In this document: one piece after another, positions 25,678-35,045 of the stretch
How positions within the stretch are numbered: the stretch's first letter is position 1
Layout of the letters: each line of letters starts with the position of its first letter
Assembly: GCA_030524205.1 (NCBI GenBank)
Contig: JAUNGZ010000012.1
Location: 1 to 64,000, forward strand
Direction of reading: 5' to 3'
DNA: 64,000 nt
Origin: Eubacteriales bacterium
GTDB taxonomy: Bacteria > Bacillota > Clostridia > Oscillospirales > Butyricicoccaceae
Made by a program: the position numbers and the translations under genes
The notes under the pieces: generated by a model
Told to the model about the DNA's origin: nothing
Databases searched by the model: none
Seen by the model: only the letters and a program-made list of their open reading frames with translations

Positions 25678-27096
25678 ATGAAACTTTACAACACCCTGAC
25701 CCGTCAAAAGCAGGAATTCGTGCCGATCACCCCGGGCGAGGTCAAAATGTACTCGTGCGGGCCGACCGTGTACAACTATTTCCATGTCGGCAACGCGCGG
25801 CCGTTCATCGTGTTCGATCTGCTGCGCCGCTACTTCGAGTACCGCGGCTATAAGGTGAATTTTGTGCAGAATTTCACCGATATCGACGACAAGGTGATTA
25901 ACAAGGCCAACGAGGAGGGCGTCACCTACGACGTGATCGCCGACCGCTATATCAAGGAGTATTACGTCGACGCGGAGGGGCTGGGCGTCGGCAGGGCGAC
26001 CGTGCATCCCCGCGCGACCGAAACGATGGACGCGATCATCGGCATTGTGCAGAAGCTGCTCGACAACGGCCACGCGTATCTGGCAGAAAACGGGGACGTG
26101 TATTTCCGCACCAAGTCCGACCCCGATTACGGCAAGCTGTGCCACCAGCCGATGGAGGATCTGCAGGCGGGCGCGCGCATTTCGGTGGGCGAGGTCAAGG
26201 AGGACCCGATGGACTTCGCGGTATGGAAGGCCGCCAAGCCCGGCGAGCCCGCATGGGACACGCCGTGGGGCAGCAAGGGCCGTCCCGGCTGGCATATCGA
26301 GTGCTCCGCGATGGTCAACAAGTACCTCGGCCCGACGATCGACATCCACTCCGGCGGCCTCGACCTGATTTTCCCGCACCACGAGAACGAGATCGCCCAA
26401 TCCGAGTGCGCCAACGGCTGCACCTTCGCTAATTTTTGGCTGCACAACGGCTTTTTGACCATTGACAACGAGAAAATGTCCAAATCCAAGGGCAATTTCT
26501 TTATGGTGCGCGACGCGGCCAAGATGTTCGGCTACGAAACCATCCGCATGTTCATGCTGTCCGCGCATTACCGCACGCCGCTCAATTACTCGGCGGAATC
26601 GCTGGAAATGAACAAGGCCTCGCTCGCCCGCCTGTACGAGGCGCGGAACAACATGGAGTTCCGCATCGAAAAAGCGCAGGGCGATGCAATGACCGCTGAG
26701 GAGGCGGCAAAGCTCGAGGCGCTTTCCGCGTACAAGCAGAAGTTCATCGACGCGATGGACGACGACCTGAACACCGCCGACGCGCTGTCCGCCGTTTTCG
26801 AGCTGACGCGCGAGATCAACGCCTACATGGGCGCGCATCAGGATGCGACCAAGGCGTTTTTGACCGCGGCGCACGCGCTGTTTATGGAGCTGACCGGCGT
26901 TTTGAATCTGGTGCAAAAGCGTGAGGATGCCAAAGCCGACCCGGACGCGGACAAGATCGAGGCGCTGATCGCCGCGCGCGCCGAGGCGAAGAAAAACAAG
27001 GATTTTGCGGAGGCCGACCGCATCCGTGATACGCTCGCCGCCATGGGCGTGACGATCAAGGACACGCGGCAGGGCACGCAGTGGACGCGCACATAA
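25678..27096 (+). CDS. cysS: Cysteinyl-tRNA synthetase
   Basis: Class I aminoacyl-tRNA synthetase that charges tRNA-Cys. It has 472 residues with the HIGH-type motif FHVGNAR and KMSKSKGN. Zn ligands are Cys in YSCGPTVYN and in HIECSAM, with His/Glu in HHENE. Strong GGAGG precedes the ATG. The gene is controlled by the T-box leader 360 bases upstream. It ends with a strong hairpin shared with ppk1. Confidence 0.97.
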   Translation: MKLYNTLTRQKQEFVPITPGEVKMYSCGPTVYNYFHVGNARPFIVFDLLRRYFEYRGYKVNFVQNFTDIDDKVINKANEEGVTYDVIADRYIKEYYVDAEGLGVGRATVHPRATETMDAIIGIVQKLLDNGHAYLAENGDVYFRTKSDPDYGKLCHQPMEDLQAGARISVGEVKEDPMDFAVWKAAKPGEPAWDTPWGSKGRPGWHIECSAMVNKYLGPTIDIHSGGLDLIFPHHENEIAQSECANGCTFANFWLHNGFLTIDNEKMSKSKGNFFMVRDAAKMFGYETIRMFMLSAHYRTPLNYSAESLEMNKASLARLYEARNNMEFRIEKAQGDAMTAEEAAKLEALSAYKQKFIDAMDDDLNTADALSAVFELTREINAYMGAHQDATKAFLTAAHALFMELTGVLNLVQKREDAKADPDADKIEALIAARAEAKKNKDFAEADRIRDTLAAMGVTIKDTRQGTQWTRT

Positions 27097-27117
27097 CGCC
27101 GCGCGGGAAGCGAAAAG

Positions 27118-27153
27118 GAGAAGGGAGAGCCGCAGGCTCTCCCTTCTCTTTTT
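27118..27153. terminator. Terminator between cysS and ppk1
   Basis: A 13-bp stem (27119-27131 with 27135-27147), loop gca, followed by CTTTTT on plus. The minus-strand tail CTTTTCG is weaker. Confidence 0.85.
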
Positions 27154-27155
27154 AT

Positions 27156-29291
27156 TTAGCTGTCCTTGCCGAATAGGCGGTTGAAAAACTGCTTCCAGCG
27201 CGGGACCGGCGGTTCGGGATTGGCGGCGCGGTTTTGGCCTTCCTCGACGGCCTGCCGCATCAGCAGCACCTGCGCGCACACCGGATCGGGCACGGCGGGT
27301 TTTTTCACGTAGCTGCCGTCGGGCTGCAAAACGCGGGCCTTGACCGTGTCATGCTGCATCGCGTACAGGATGTCGTGCAGGCGGGCGCGGACTTCGGGGC
27401 TGGTGATCGGGCAGGCAATCTCAACGCGGCGCTCGGTGTTGCGCGTCATCAGGTCGGCGGACGAAATATACATTTTCTCCTCCGTCCCCCGGCCGAACAC
27501 GAAAATGCGAGAATGCTCGAGAAACCGGCCGACGATGCTGGTGACCGTGATGTTTTCGGTATGGCCCTTGACGCCGGGCAGCAGGCAGCAGATGCCCCGC
27601 ACGATCATTTCGATCTTGACGCCCGCGCACGAGGCCTGCCGCAGCTTTTCGATCACGTCGATATCGGTCAGCGAATTGAACTTGAGCAGGATATAGCCCT
27701 CCGCGCCCTTGTCCATCTGTTCGCCGATCAGCGCCAGCATGCTGGCCTTAAAGCTGCTCGGCGCGACCAGCAGGCGGTCGTATTTGCCGTTGAGGTTGCC
27801 GAGCGCCATGTTGTTGAAAAAAGCGCCTGCGTCCGCCCCGATGGCCTCGTCCGAGGTGATCAGCGATACGTCGGTGTACTGCGCGGCGGTTTTTTCGTTG
27901 TAGTTGCCCGTGCCGACCTGCGTGATATGCCGCACGGCGCCGCGCTCCTGCCGGGTGATCAGGCAGATTTTGGAGTGCACCTTGTAGTCCTCAAAGCCGT
28001 AAATGATTTTGCAGCCGGCCTCCTCGAGGCGCTCGGACCAGTCGATGTTGTTCTGCTCGTCAAAGCGGGCGCGCAGCTCGATGAGCACGGTCACGTCCTT
28101 GCCGTTTTCGGCGGCGGCGCACAAATACTCGACCAGCTTGGCCTTGCGCGCGAGCCGGTAGATCGTGATGCGGATGGCCAGCACGGCGGAATCGTTCGCC
28201 GCCTCGCGGATCATCTGCAAAAACGGCTCCATGGATTCGTAGGGGTAGGACAGCAGGATATCCCGGCGCAGCGCGGTTTTCAGCAGGCTCTGCCCCGGCG
28301 GCAGCATGGCGGAGGGCTGGGGCGAAAACGGGGGATCGGACAGCGCGGCGCGGCGCTTTTCGGGCAGGCGGTCGCCCAGCCCGAACGCATAGGCCATTTT
28401 GAGCGGCGAAACGCGCGACAGGAAGATCTGGCTGTCCGCCACGCCGAAGCGGGTGCGGAAATAGCCGGTGAAATGGTCGCTGATCGGCCGGCCCAGCTCG
28501 ACGCGCACGACCGCCATGCGGCGGCGCTGCCGCAGCAGCTTTTCCATTTTTTTGCGGAAATCGTCCTCGTCCGCACCGAAGGTTTCGTCGTCGGGGTTGA
28601 TGTCGGCGTTGCGCGTGACGCAGAAGGCGACCTTTTCGAGCACGTCGTACATTTCAAAGACATGGTCGGCGTATTCGAGCAGGATGTCCTCAACCGGCAC
28701 ATAGCGCGTGGAATCATCGGGCAGGAACACCAGCGCAGGCAGCGACGCGGGCACGGGCAGCAGGCCGAGCACCTCGTTTTTTTTGTGCGTGAGCAGCGCG
28801 GCGATGTGCAGCACCTTGCCCTCCAGATGGGGGAAGGGATGGTGCGCGTCGACAATCTGCGGCGACAGCACGGGCGCGACCACATTTTTGAAATACTGCT
28901 TGATGTACTTTTGCTCGGCGGGCTCAAGCTCGCCGATGGAAAGCCGGCACAAGCCCTCGCCGCGCAGGCGACGCTCGACATCGGAAAACGCGGCGTCGCG
29001 CCGTTCGTACAGCGGTTCGACCGCGGCGTAGATGCGGCGGAGCTGCTCCTTGGCGGTCAGGCCGGATTTGTTGTCGATGTGATCCTTATCGACCGCGGCC
29101 ATGTCGCACAGGCTGCCGACGCGGATCATGAAGAATTCGTCGAGGTTGCTGGTGAAAATGGACAGGAATTTGAGCCGCTCCAAAAGCGGCACGGCTTCGT
29201 CCTCAGCTTCCGCGAGCACGCGGGCGTTGAATTGCAGCCACGACAGCTCGCGGTTCTGCGTATAGCCCTGTTCCCAGATCGCCTGTGTCAT
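27156..29291 (-). CDS. ppk1: Polyphosphate kinase 1
   Basis: Reversible synthesis of polyphosphate from ATP at the membrane. It has 711 residues. The N-terminal domain opens NRELSWLQFN, a PPK1 hallmark. The phosphorylated histidine is in KVHSKICLI near residue 438, and the C-terminal phospholipase-D-like half includes RRVEIACPI. The start is ATG 29289-29291, preceded by GAGGGGG; an upstream in-frame start lacks a site. The gene is divergent from ppa, whose product would remove pyrophosphate. No exopolyphosphatase gene is adjacent. Confidence 0.95.
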   Translation of the reverse strand: MTQAIWEQGYTQNRELSWLQFNARVLAEAEDEAVPLLERLKFLSIFTSNLDEFFMIRVGSLCDMAAVDKDHIDNKSGLTAKEQLRRIYAAVEPLYERRDAAFSDVERRLRGEGLCRLSIGELEPAEQKYIKQYFKNVVAPVLSPQIVDAHHPFPHLEGKVLHIAALLTHKKNEVLGLLPVPASLPALVFLPDDSTRYVPVEDILLEYADHVFEMYDVLEKVAFCVTRNADINPDDETFGADEDDFRKKMEKLLRQRRRMAVVRVELGRPISDHFTGYFRTRFGVADSQIFLSRVSPLKMAYAFGLGDRLPEKRRAALSDPPFSPQPSAMLPPGQSLLKTALRRDILLSYPYESMEPFLQMIREAANDSAVLAIRITIYRLARKAKLVEYLCAAAENGKDVTVLIELRARFDEQNNIDWSERLEEAGCKIIYGFEDYKVHSKICLITRQERGAVRHITQVGTGNYNEKTAAQYTDVSLITSDEAIGADAGAFFNNMALGNLNGKYDRLLVAPSSFKASMLALIGEQMDKGAEGYILLKFNSLTDIDVIEKLRQASCAGVKIEMIVRGICCLLPGVKGHTENITVTSIVGRFLEHSRIFVFGRGTEEKMYISSADLMTRNTERRVEIACPITSPEVRARLHDILYAMQHDTVKARVLQPDGSYVKKPAVPDPVCAQVLLMRQAVEEGQNRAANPEPPVPRWKQFFNRLFGKDS

Positions 29292-29367
29292 GCGGTATCC
29301 CCCTCGTCTTTTCAGAGGGCCGCGGCAAACGCGCACACGGCCGTATTCTATCTTTGCATATATTGTT

Positions 29368-29395
29368 ATTATACCGCTTTTTCGTTAAGGAACAA
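29368..29395 (-). promoter_or_regulatory. Predicted promoter of ppk1
   Basis: On minus: TTGTTC (29390-29395), a 16-base spacer, TATAAT (29368-29373). Confidence 0.6.
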
Positions 29396-29451
29396 TGCGT
29401 TTCTTGTAAAATTTATGGAAAACGGCGGGCTTTTTTCGGCGGCCGGGCCTC

Positions 29452-29480
29452 TTGCGGCGCGCCGCTTTGTTTGATACACT
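29452..29480 (+). promoter_or_regulatory. Predicted promoter of ppa
   Basis: TTGCGG (29452-29457), a 17-base spacer, TACACT (29475-29480). Confidence 0.5.
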
Positions 29481-29511
29481 GAAAAAGAGAATGGAGAAAG
29501 GAAGAAGAGGC

Positions 29512-30108
29512 ATGAGGAACATTTGGCACGACATTGACCCGCGTCATGTGACGCCCGAGGAATTTATGGCGGTCATCGAAATACCCGCCGGCAGCAAGAA
29601 GAAATATGAGCTCGATAAGGAAACCGGCCTGCTGCGGCTCGACCGCATTTTGTACACGTCCACCCATTATCCGGCGAACTACGGGTTCATCCCGCGCACC
29701 TATGCCGACGACGGCGATCCGCTCGACGTGCTCGTGCTGTGCTCGGAAACGCTCGACCCGCTGGTTGAGGTGACCTGCTATCCGATCGGCGTCATCCGCA
29801 TGATCGACGACGACGAGGTGGACGACAAGATCATCGCCATCCCGTGTCAGGATCCGACGTGGAACTTTTACCACGATATCGACCAGCTCCCGCCCCACTA
29901 TTCCAATGAGATCGCGCACTTCTTCGAGGTGTATAAGGGGCTGGAGCACAAGCACACGACGACCTCGGACGCGCTGACGCGGGGGGAGGCGGTGGAGGTG
30001 ATCCGCAACTGTATGGAGCGGTACGAGGTGCATTTCTGCGGCAAACGGCCGAGCAAGCCCCAGCGGCCGCGTCCCCGGCCGCCTTACGCTCCCGAGCAGG
30101 CGGAATAG
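29512..30108 (+). CDS. ppa: Inorganic pyrophosphatase, soluble family I
   Basis: Hydrolyses pyrophosphate to phosphate in the cytoplasm. It has 198 residues. YELDKETGLLRLDR, HYPANYGFIP and the metal-binding run DDGDPLDVLVL are the family I signatures. The C-terminus has an extra Pro/Arg-rich tail (KPQRPRPRPP). ATG 29512 is chosen as it fits the family N-terminus; ATG 29491 in the same frame is a possible longer start. A strong hairpin follows. The gene is divergent from ppk1. Confidence 0.93.
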   Translation: MRNIWHDIDPRHVTPEEFMAVIEIPAGSKKKYELDKETGLLRLDRILYTSTHYPANYGFIPRTYADDGDPLDVLVLCSETLDPLVEVTCYPIGVIRMIDDDEVDDKIIAIPCQDPTWNFYHDIDQLPPHYSNEIAHFFEVYKGLEHKHTTTSDALTRGEAVEVIRNCMERYEVHFCGKRPSKPQRPRPRPPYAPEQAE

Positions 30109-30135
30109 CGCGGCGCGGGCGTGCTTTTTCAAAGA

Positions 30136-30170
30136 AAAAGAGGCGGGAACCACGGGTTCCCGCCTCTTTT
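30136..30170. terminator. Bidirectional terminator between ppa and pflA
   Basis: A perfect 16-bp stem (30136-30151 with 30155-30170) has AAAA on one side and TTTT on the other. Confidence 0.9.
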
Positions 30171-30867
30171 ACAGTTTTTCAATCAGCTGCTTGAGCCACG
30201 CCTCGTTCATCGCGGGCGTGTCGCGCAGCGGGAAGGTCAGGCCGAGCCGGTCGTATTTTTCGATGCACAGCTTGTGGAAGGGCAGAAACTCGAGCTTTTC
30301 AAAGTTCGGATAGCTTTCCGCCTTGGCCTTGACCAGCCGCAGGTGCTCCAAGCTGTCGGTCAGCCCGGGCACGACCACATGGCGCACCCACAGCGGCACG
30401 TTTTTCATCGCGGTCAGCTGCAAAAAGCGCTCGACCTGCGCGAAATCCGCGCGGCAGTGCTTGAGATAATCGGCCTTGGTGAGAAATTTCAGGTCGCACA
30501 GGACAAGATCGGTGTGCCGCAGCACGCGCTCGGCCTCGCTGAGCTTGCCCACGCCCGAGGTGTCCAGCGCGGTGTGCACGCCGTTTTCGTGCAGCTTGGC
30601 GAAAACCTCCTCGACGAACGCTGCCTGATAGAGCGGTTCGCCGCCCGAAAGGGTCACGCCGCCGCCGTTTTTCCAGTACGGACGGTAGCGCAGCGCCTTG
30701 CGGACGAGCGCGTCCGCCTCTATCTGCTCGCCGCCGTCCGCCAGCCATGTGTCCGGATTGTGGCAGTAGACGCAGCGCAGCGGACAGCCCTGCATAAAAA
30801 CGACATAGCGCAGTCCCGGCCCGTCCACCGCGCCGAGGGATTGGATGGAGTTGATGCGGCCCTGCAT
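30169..30867 (-). CDS. pflA: Pyruvate formate-lyase activating enzyme (radical SAM)
   Basis: A radical SAM enzyme that installs the glycyl radical on pyruvate formate-lyase. It has 232 residues with the cluster motif CPLRCVYC near the N-terminus and GGEP further on. The start is ATG 30865-30867, since GAAAGG precedes it and lies inside the alternative TTG start region. It lies 76 bases downstream of pflB on the same strand, so the substrate enzyme and its activator form one operon. Confidence 0.95.
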   Translation of the reverse strand: MQGRINSIQSLGAVDGPGLRYVVFMQGCPLRCVYCHNPDTWLADGGEQIEADALVRKALRYRPYWKNGGGVTLSGGEPLYQAAFVEEVFAKLHENGVHTALDTSGVGKLSEAERVLRHTDLVLCDLKFLTKADYLKHCRADFAQVERFLQLTAMKNVPLWVRHVVVPGLTDSLEHLRLVKAKAESYPNFEKLEFLPFHKLCIEKYDRLGLTFPLRDTPAMNEAWLKQLIEKL

Positions 30868-30943
30868 TGCGTCACGACCTTTCAAGAGCCGTTCGCGCTT
30901 GTGCGCGTATTGTGAATAAATGCTTCCGACGCAAGCGCCCTAT

Positions 30944-33172
30944 TTATATCGCTTCGTGGAACGTGCGGGAGATGACCTCTCTCTGCTGCTCGCGGCTGAG
31001 CTTATAGAAGTTGACCGCGTAGCCCGACACGCGGATGGTCAGGTTGGGGTAATCCTCCGGGTGCTCGTAGGCTGCAAGAAGCGTTTCGCGGTTCAAGACG
31101 TTGACGTTCAAGTGGTGCGCGTTCTGGCCGAAATAGCCGCCCAGAATGTTGACCAGATTGGAAACGCGCTCGTCGTCCGACTTGCCGAGCGCGCCCGGCG
31201 TGATCGAGAAGGTGTTTGAGATGCCGTCGCGGCAGTATTCGTACGAAAGCTTGGCGACCGAGTTGAGCGAGGCCAGCGCGCCCGACGTATCGCGTCCCGA
31301 CATCGGGTTCGCGCCCGGGGCGAGCGGCTCGCCCTTTTTGCGGCCGTCCGGCGTGTTGCCGGTCTTTTTGCCGTACATGACGTTCGAGGTGATCGTCAGG
31401 ATGGACAGCGTGTGCACCGCGTCCCGATAGAGCGGGTAGGCTTTGAGGGCTTCATAAAACTTCTCAACCTGCTCGCAGGCGATGGAATCGACGCGGTCGT
31501 CGTCGTTGCCGAACTTGGGGAAATCGCCCTCGATCTCAAAATCGACGATGATGCCGTTTTCCGGGTGGCGGATGGGGCGTACCTTGGCGTACTTGATCGC
31601 GGAGAGCGAGTCTGCCATGCAGCTCATGCCCGCGATGCCAAACGCCATCAGGCGGCGCACCGAGGTGTCGTGCAGCGCCATCTGGCTCTTTTCATACGCG
31701 TATTTGTCGTGCATGTAGTGGATGGTGTTCATCGCGGACACATAGGTCTTGGCCAGCCACGGGCGGTAAAAGTCGATGCGGCGGCAGACCTCGTCGTAAT
31801 CGAGGTACTCGCCCTCGCAGACCGGCATTTCCGGGCCGACCTGCTCGAATTTGATGCCGTCGCGCCCGCCGTTGATCGCCATCATGACAAGCTTGGCCAG
31901 ATTGGTGCGCGCGCCGAAGAACTGCATGTCCTTGCCCACGCGCATGGCCGAAACGCAGCAGGCGATGGCGTAATCGTCGCCGTAGTAGGGGCGCATCACG
32001 TCGTCGTTCTCGTATTGCAGCGCGTCGGTGTCGATCGAGGTCTTGGCGACGAATTTCTTCCAGTTTTCGGGCAGCTTTTCGCTCCACAGCACGGTCAGGT
32101 TGGGCTCGGCCGCGGGGTTGAGGTTATAGAGCGTGTGCAGCATGCGGTAGCAGTTTTTGGTGACCATGTGGCGGCCGTCCTCGCCCACGCCGCCGACGGC
32201 CTCGGTGATCCACATCGGGTCGCCGCCGAACAGCTCGTTGTACTCGGGCGTGCGCAGGTGGCGCGCCATGCGCAGGTGCAGCACGAAATCGTCCATGATC
32301 TCCTGCGCCTCGCTCTCGGTCAGCAGGCCGGCTTTGAGATCGCGCTCGAAGTAGATATCGAGGAAGGTGGACACGCGGCCAAGGCTCATCGCCGCGCCGT
32401 TCTGCTCCTTGATGCCGGCAAGATAGGCGAAATACGTCCACTGGACGGCTTCCTTTGCGGTTTCCGCCGGGCGGGAGATGTCGAAGCCATAGGAGGCGGC
32501 CATTTTGACCATGTCCTTCAGCGCCTTGATCTGGTCGGAAAGCTCCTCGGCGCAGCGGATCTCCTCCGCCGTGGTCGGCACGTCGCCCAGCCGGTTCTTG
32601 TCGCCCTGCTTTTCGGCGATCAGGCGGTCGACGCCGTAGAGCGCGACGCGGCGGTAGTCGCCGATGATGCGGCCGCGGCCGTAGGCGTCGGGCAGGCCGG
32701 TCAGCAGGCCGACGTGGCGCGCCTCGCGCACGTCGGGCGTATAGGCGGCGAACACGCCGTCGTTATGGGTTTTGTGGTACTTGAAATTCTCCTCGACCGC
32801 GGGGGAGACCTCGTAGCCGTACTGCTTGCAGGCGTCGCGCACCATGCGCATGCCGCCGAAGGGGTTGCAGGCGCGCTTCAAGGGCTCGTCGGTCTGCAGG
32901 CCGACGATGACCTCGTTCTCCTTGTCAAGGTAGCCGGGGCCGAAGGCCGTGATGGTGATGACGGTGTCGGTGTCGATATTCCGCACGCCGCCGCGCTCGC
33001 GCTCTTCTTTCAGCAGCCCTTCGAACTTTTCGCGCAGCGCCAAGGTGCGCGCGGTCGGTTCGGCGAGAAACGCGCCGTCGCCATCGTAGGGGACGTAGTT
33101 TCTCTGGATGAAATCGCGGACGTTCACTTCGTCCTGCCAAGCGCCGGGTGCAAAGCTGTTCCAAGCATTCAT
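30944..33172 (-). CDS. pflB: Pyruvate formate-lyase
   Basis: Anaerobic conversion of pyruvate and CoA to acetyl-CoA and formate. It has 742 residues, the usual length. The two catalytic cysteines are adjacent in ACCVSAM near residue 405, and the glycyl radical site is in RVSGYAV near residue 716. The start ATG 33170-33172 has GGAG at good spacing; the frame upstream runs back through the riboswitch and is not coding. Control by a ZTP riboswitch links formate production to one-carbon and purine supply. Confidence 0.97.
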   Translation of the reverse strand: MNAWNSFAPGAWQDEVNVRDFIQRNYVPYDGDGAFLAEPTARTLALREKFEGLLKEERERGGVRNIDTDTVITITAFGPGYLDKENEVIVGLQTDEPLKRACNPFGGMRMVRDACKQYGYEVSPAVEENFKYHKTHNDGVFAAYTPDVREARHVGLLTGLPDAYGRGRIIGDYRRVALYGVDRLIAEKQGDKNRLGDVPTTAEEIRCAEELSDQIKALKDMVKMAASYGFDISRPAETAKEAVQWTYFAYLAGIKEQNGAAMSLGRVSTFLDIYFERDLKAGLLTESEAQEIMDDFVLHLRMARHLRTPEYNELFGGDPMWITEAVGGVGEDGRHMVTKNCYRMLHTLYNLNPAAEPNLTVLWSEKLPENWKKFVAKTSIDTDALQYENDDVMRPYYGDDYAIACCVSAMRVGKDMQFFGARTNLAKLVMMAINGGRDGIKFEQVGPEMPVCEGEYLDYDEVCRRIDFYRPWLAKTYVSAMNTIHYMHDKYAYEKSQMALHDTSVRRLMAFGIAGMSCMADSLSAIKYAKVRPIRHPENGIIVDFEIEGDFPKFGNDDDRVDSIACEQVEKFYEALKAYPLYRDAVHTLSILTITSNVMYGKKTGNTPDGRKKGEPLAPGANPMSGRDTSGALASLNSVAKLSYEYCRDGISNTFSITPGALGKSDDERVSNLVNILGGYFGQNAHHLNVNVLNRETLLAAYEHPEDYPNLTIRVSGYAVNFYKLSREQQREVISRTFHEAI

Positions 33173-33217
33173 AATGATACTCCTTTTCCTCATTCCATGC
33201 CGCCGCGGCCGCCATTT

Positions 33218-33253
33218 AAAAAAGGGCAGCATCGCATCTCCGCGACACTGCCC
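33218..33253 (-). terminator. Riboswitch-controlled terminator upstream of pflB
   Basis: On minus, GGGCAGTGTCGC (33242-33253) pairs with GCGATGCTGCCC (33224-33235) through two G-U pairs, followed by TTTTTT. Its 5' arm overlaps the conserved CTGGGCAG end of the ZTP riboswitch. Ligand binding should therefore block the terminator and switch the gene on. Confidence 0.85.
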
Positions 33254-33340
33254 AGACGGTCGGCAACTCGTAGCGCCCCTGTTCCCCGGTGGTTTTGCAT
33301 CCACCTGCGGCAATGCTGCCGCGAAGTCCGTCAGTAGCAG
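33248..33340 (-). promoter_or_regulatory. ZTP/ZMP (pfl motif) riboswitch
   Basis: On minus the leader shows the class landmarks in order: a 5' CTGACGGAC strand, the hairpin GGTGGATGCAAAACCACC followed by GGGGA, then CCGTCTGGGCAG. These match the known pfl RNA, which senses AICAR nucleotides that build up when 10-formyl-THF is short. Together with the overlapping terminator it predicts gene activation on ligand binding. The stretch 33173-33556 holds only this leader and two promoters. Confidence 0.88.
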
Positions 33341-33359
33341 GGGGCCTGTCTATGTAATA

Positions 33360-33388
33360 AGAATAACACAAGGGATGGTGGTTGACAA
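33360..33388 (-). promoter_or_regulatory. Promoter of the pflB transcript
   Basis: On minus: TTGTCA (33383-33388), a 17-base spacer, TATTCT (33360-33365), about 20 bases upstream of the riboswitch. Confidence 0.7.
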
Positions 33389-33492
33389 GTGACGTTCCCT
33401 ACAAAAAAACAGGTCGGAAATCAGCGCGTTTCCCGCCAAAGCGACTGAAAACGTGTGTTTTTGAAAAAAGAGGAAAAGCGGCGTTTGTCCTC

Positions 33493-33521
33493 TTCACAAG
33501 CGGGAAAAAATAGCGTATGAT
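33493..33521 (+). promoter_or_regulatory. Predicted promoter of the phosphofructokinase gene
   Basis: TTCACA (33493-33498), a 17-base spacer, TATGAT (33516-33521). Confidence 0.55.
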
Positions 33522-33556
33522 AAGGATATCAACTGGGACAAGGAGGCTTGACGACC

Positions 33557-34633
33557 ATGAAGATTGGTATGCTCACAAGCGGAGGCGACTGTCAGGGCCT
33601 GAATGCGGCGCTGCGCGGCGTGGCCAAAACGCTGTACAATGAATTGGGGGACAAGGTGACGCTTTACGGCATCCGGGACGGTTACCGCGGTCTGATCGAG
33701 GGCGATTATCACGAAATGAACTCGCGTGATTTTTCCGACATCCTGACCGTGGGCGGCACGATTCTCGGCACCTCGCGCCAGCCGTTCAAGGAAATGACCA
33801 AGGCGGCGGAGGACAGCGAGGAGACCAAGCTCGAGAAGATGCTCAAAACCGTCAAGGAAGCCAAATTCGACTGTCTGGTGATTTTAGGCGGCAACGGCAC
33901 GCATAAAACGGCAAACCTTTTGAGCGAGCACGGCGTCAATGTCGTCACGCTGCCCAAGACGATCGACAACGACCTGTGGGGCACGGAAATGACCTTCGGT
34001 TTCCAGTCGGCGGTCGATATTGCCACAACGGTTATCGACGCGATCCACTCGACTGCGTTTTCGCATTCCCGCGTGTTCATCGTCGAGACGATGGGCCATA
34101 AGGCGGGCTGGCTGACGCTGTACGCGGGCATCGCGTCCGGCGCGGACATCATCGTCATCCCCGAAATCCCCTATTCGGCGGAGAAGATCGCGGACGCGAT
34201 CAAGCGCCGTGAAAAAGGCGGAAAGCGGTTTTCCATTCTGGCGGTTGCCGAGGGCGCGGTCAGTCAGGAGGAAGCCAAAATGAGCAAAAAGGAGTTCAAG
34301 GCCGCGCGGGAAAAGATGCCGTATCCGTCGATTTCCTACCGGCTGGCGGACGAGCTTGCCGCGCTGACCGGGCACGAGATCCGCGTCACCATTCCGGGCC
34401 ACTACCAGCGCGGCGGCGCGCCCTGCCCGGCCGACCGCCTGCTGACCACCCGGCTGGGCGTGGCGGCGGCGCAGCTGATCCGCGACGGCAGATTCGGCAA
34501 CATGGTCGCCGTGCAGGACGATAGAATCGTGCCCGTGCCGCTTTCCGAGGTCGCGGGCAAGCTCAAGACCGTGCCGCCCGACAGCGATATTGTACAGGCG
34601 GCGCGCGATCTGGGCCTGTCGATGGGCGACTGA
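33557..34633 (+). CDS. pfkA: 6-phosphofructokinase of the mixed ATP/PPi type
   Basis: Phosphorylates fructose-6-phosphate in glycolysis. It has 358 residues, opening MKIGMLTSGGDCQGLNA. The phosphoryl-donor loop reads GGNGTHK near residue 110, where classical ATP enzymes have GGDGS and PPi enzymes GGDDT. The following PKTIDND has the Lys typical of the PPi/mixed group. The Gly favours ATP use, but the Asn for Asp is unusual, so donor choice is open. ATG 33557 has AGGAGG at ten bases; an in-frame TTG nine bases earlier is too close to it. Strong terminator after. Confidence 0.92.
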   Translation: MKIGMLTSGGDCQGLNAALRGVAKTLYNELGDKVTLYGIRDGYRGLIEGDYHEMNSRDFSDILTVGGTILGTSRQPFKEMTKAAEDSEETKLEKMLKTVKEAKFDCLVILGGNGTHKTANLLSEHGVNVVTLPKTIDNDLWGTEMTFGFQSAVDIATTVIDAIHSTAFSHSRVFIVETMGHKAGWLTLYAGIASGADIIVIPEIPYSAEKIADAIKRREKGGKRFSILAVAEGAVSQEEAKMSKKEFKAAREKMPYPSISYRLADELAALTGHEIRVTIPGHYQRGGAPCPADRLLTTRLGVAAAQLIRDGRFGNMVAVQDDRIVPVPLSEVAGKLKTVPPDSDIVQAARDLGLSMGD

Positions 34634-34668
34634 CCCCCTCTTTTGACAAAAGCATATGCTTTTCCGGG

Positions 34669-34699
34669 ATCCGGCCGCGGCTGCGGCCGGATTTTTTTT
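34669..34699 (+). terminator. Terminator of the phosphofructokinase gene
   Basis: ATCCGGCCGC and GCGGCCGGAT form a 10-bp stem with a four-base loop, followed by eight T. Confidence 0.92.
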
Positions 34700-34791
34700 G
34701 TCCGGCGCGGCGCCGAGACGGCACAACAAGGCTTGGTGATATTGCCGCAATTACATGTGATTTTTTGTACAGTTTATTTGATATCACACGC

Positions 34792-34819
34792 TTGCAAAGC
34801 CGGAGGAATATGCTATTCT
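34792..34819 (+). promoter_or_regulatory. Predicted promoter of the SLH surface protein transcript
   Basis: TTGCAA (34792-34797), a 16-base spacer, TATTCT (34814-34819). This leaves a leader of about 220 bases that holds the candidate riboswitch. Confidence 0.6.
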
Positions 34820-34863
34820 TATAGTGATAGGATTCTGTAACCCCCCTTTTTGATGAAAATTTC

Positions 34864-34950
34864 ATATTGGGCAAAACCGGTGAAAACCGGCGGCGCAAAG
34901 CTATAGGGCCTACCTCTGCGGCAAAGCGGAAACGGCAGCCAGTTGCATGT
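34864..34950 (+). promoter_or_regulatory. Candidate c-di-GMP class I (GEMM) riboswitch
   Basis: TTGGGCAAA, a hairpin CCGGT-GAAA-ACCGG with a GNRA tetraloop, then GCGCAAAGC, GGGCCTA, a second hairpin TCTGC/GCGGA, and GGCAGCC follow in the order known for GEMM-I RNA. The first G of GGGC corresponds to the base that selects c-di-GMP over cGAMP. The leader lies in the 412-bp gap between pfkA and the SLH protein gene, ahead of a terminator-like hairpin. I recognised it by eye only. Confidence 0.75.
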
Positions 34951-34965
34951 GACAACACATTTTTT

Positions 34966-35004
34966 GACAGATACGTCCATGCGGGGATAGGTCTGTCTTT
35001 TTTT
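34966..35004 (+). terminator. Terminator-like hairpin in the SLH protein leader
   Basis: GACAGA (34966-34971) pairs with TCTGTC (34992-34997) with partial inner pairing, followed by TTTTTTT. A shorter ATGTG/CACAT stem with TTTTTT sits at 34947-34965. Either could be the expression platform of the upstream riboswitch. Confidence 0.7.
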
Positions 35005-35045
35005 ATCTGCAAATTCAAAATACGAGTGCATAGGAGTGAAATTGG

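Noticed and set aside
31412..33337. A 641-codon open frame on the plus strand opposite pflB
   Set aside because: Mirror frame of pflB. The product is rich in Val, Ala and His without any domain, and it runs through the riboswitch and promoter.
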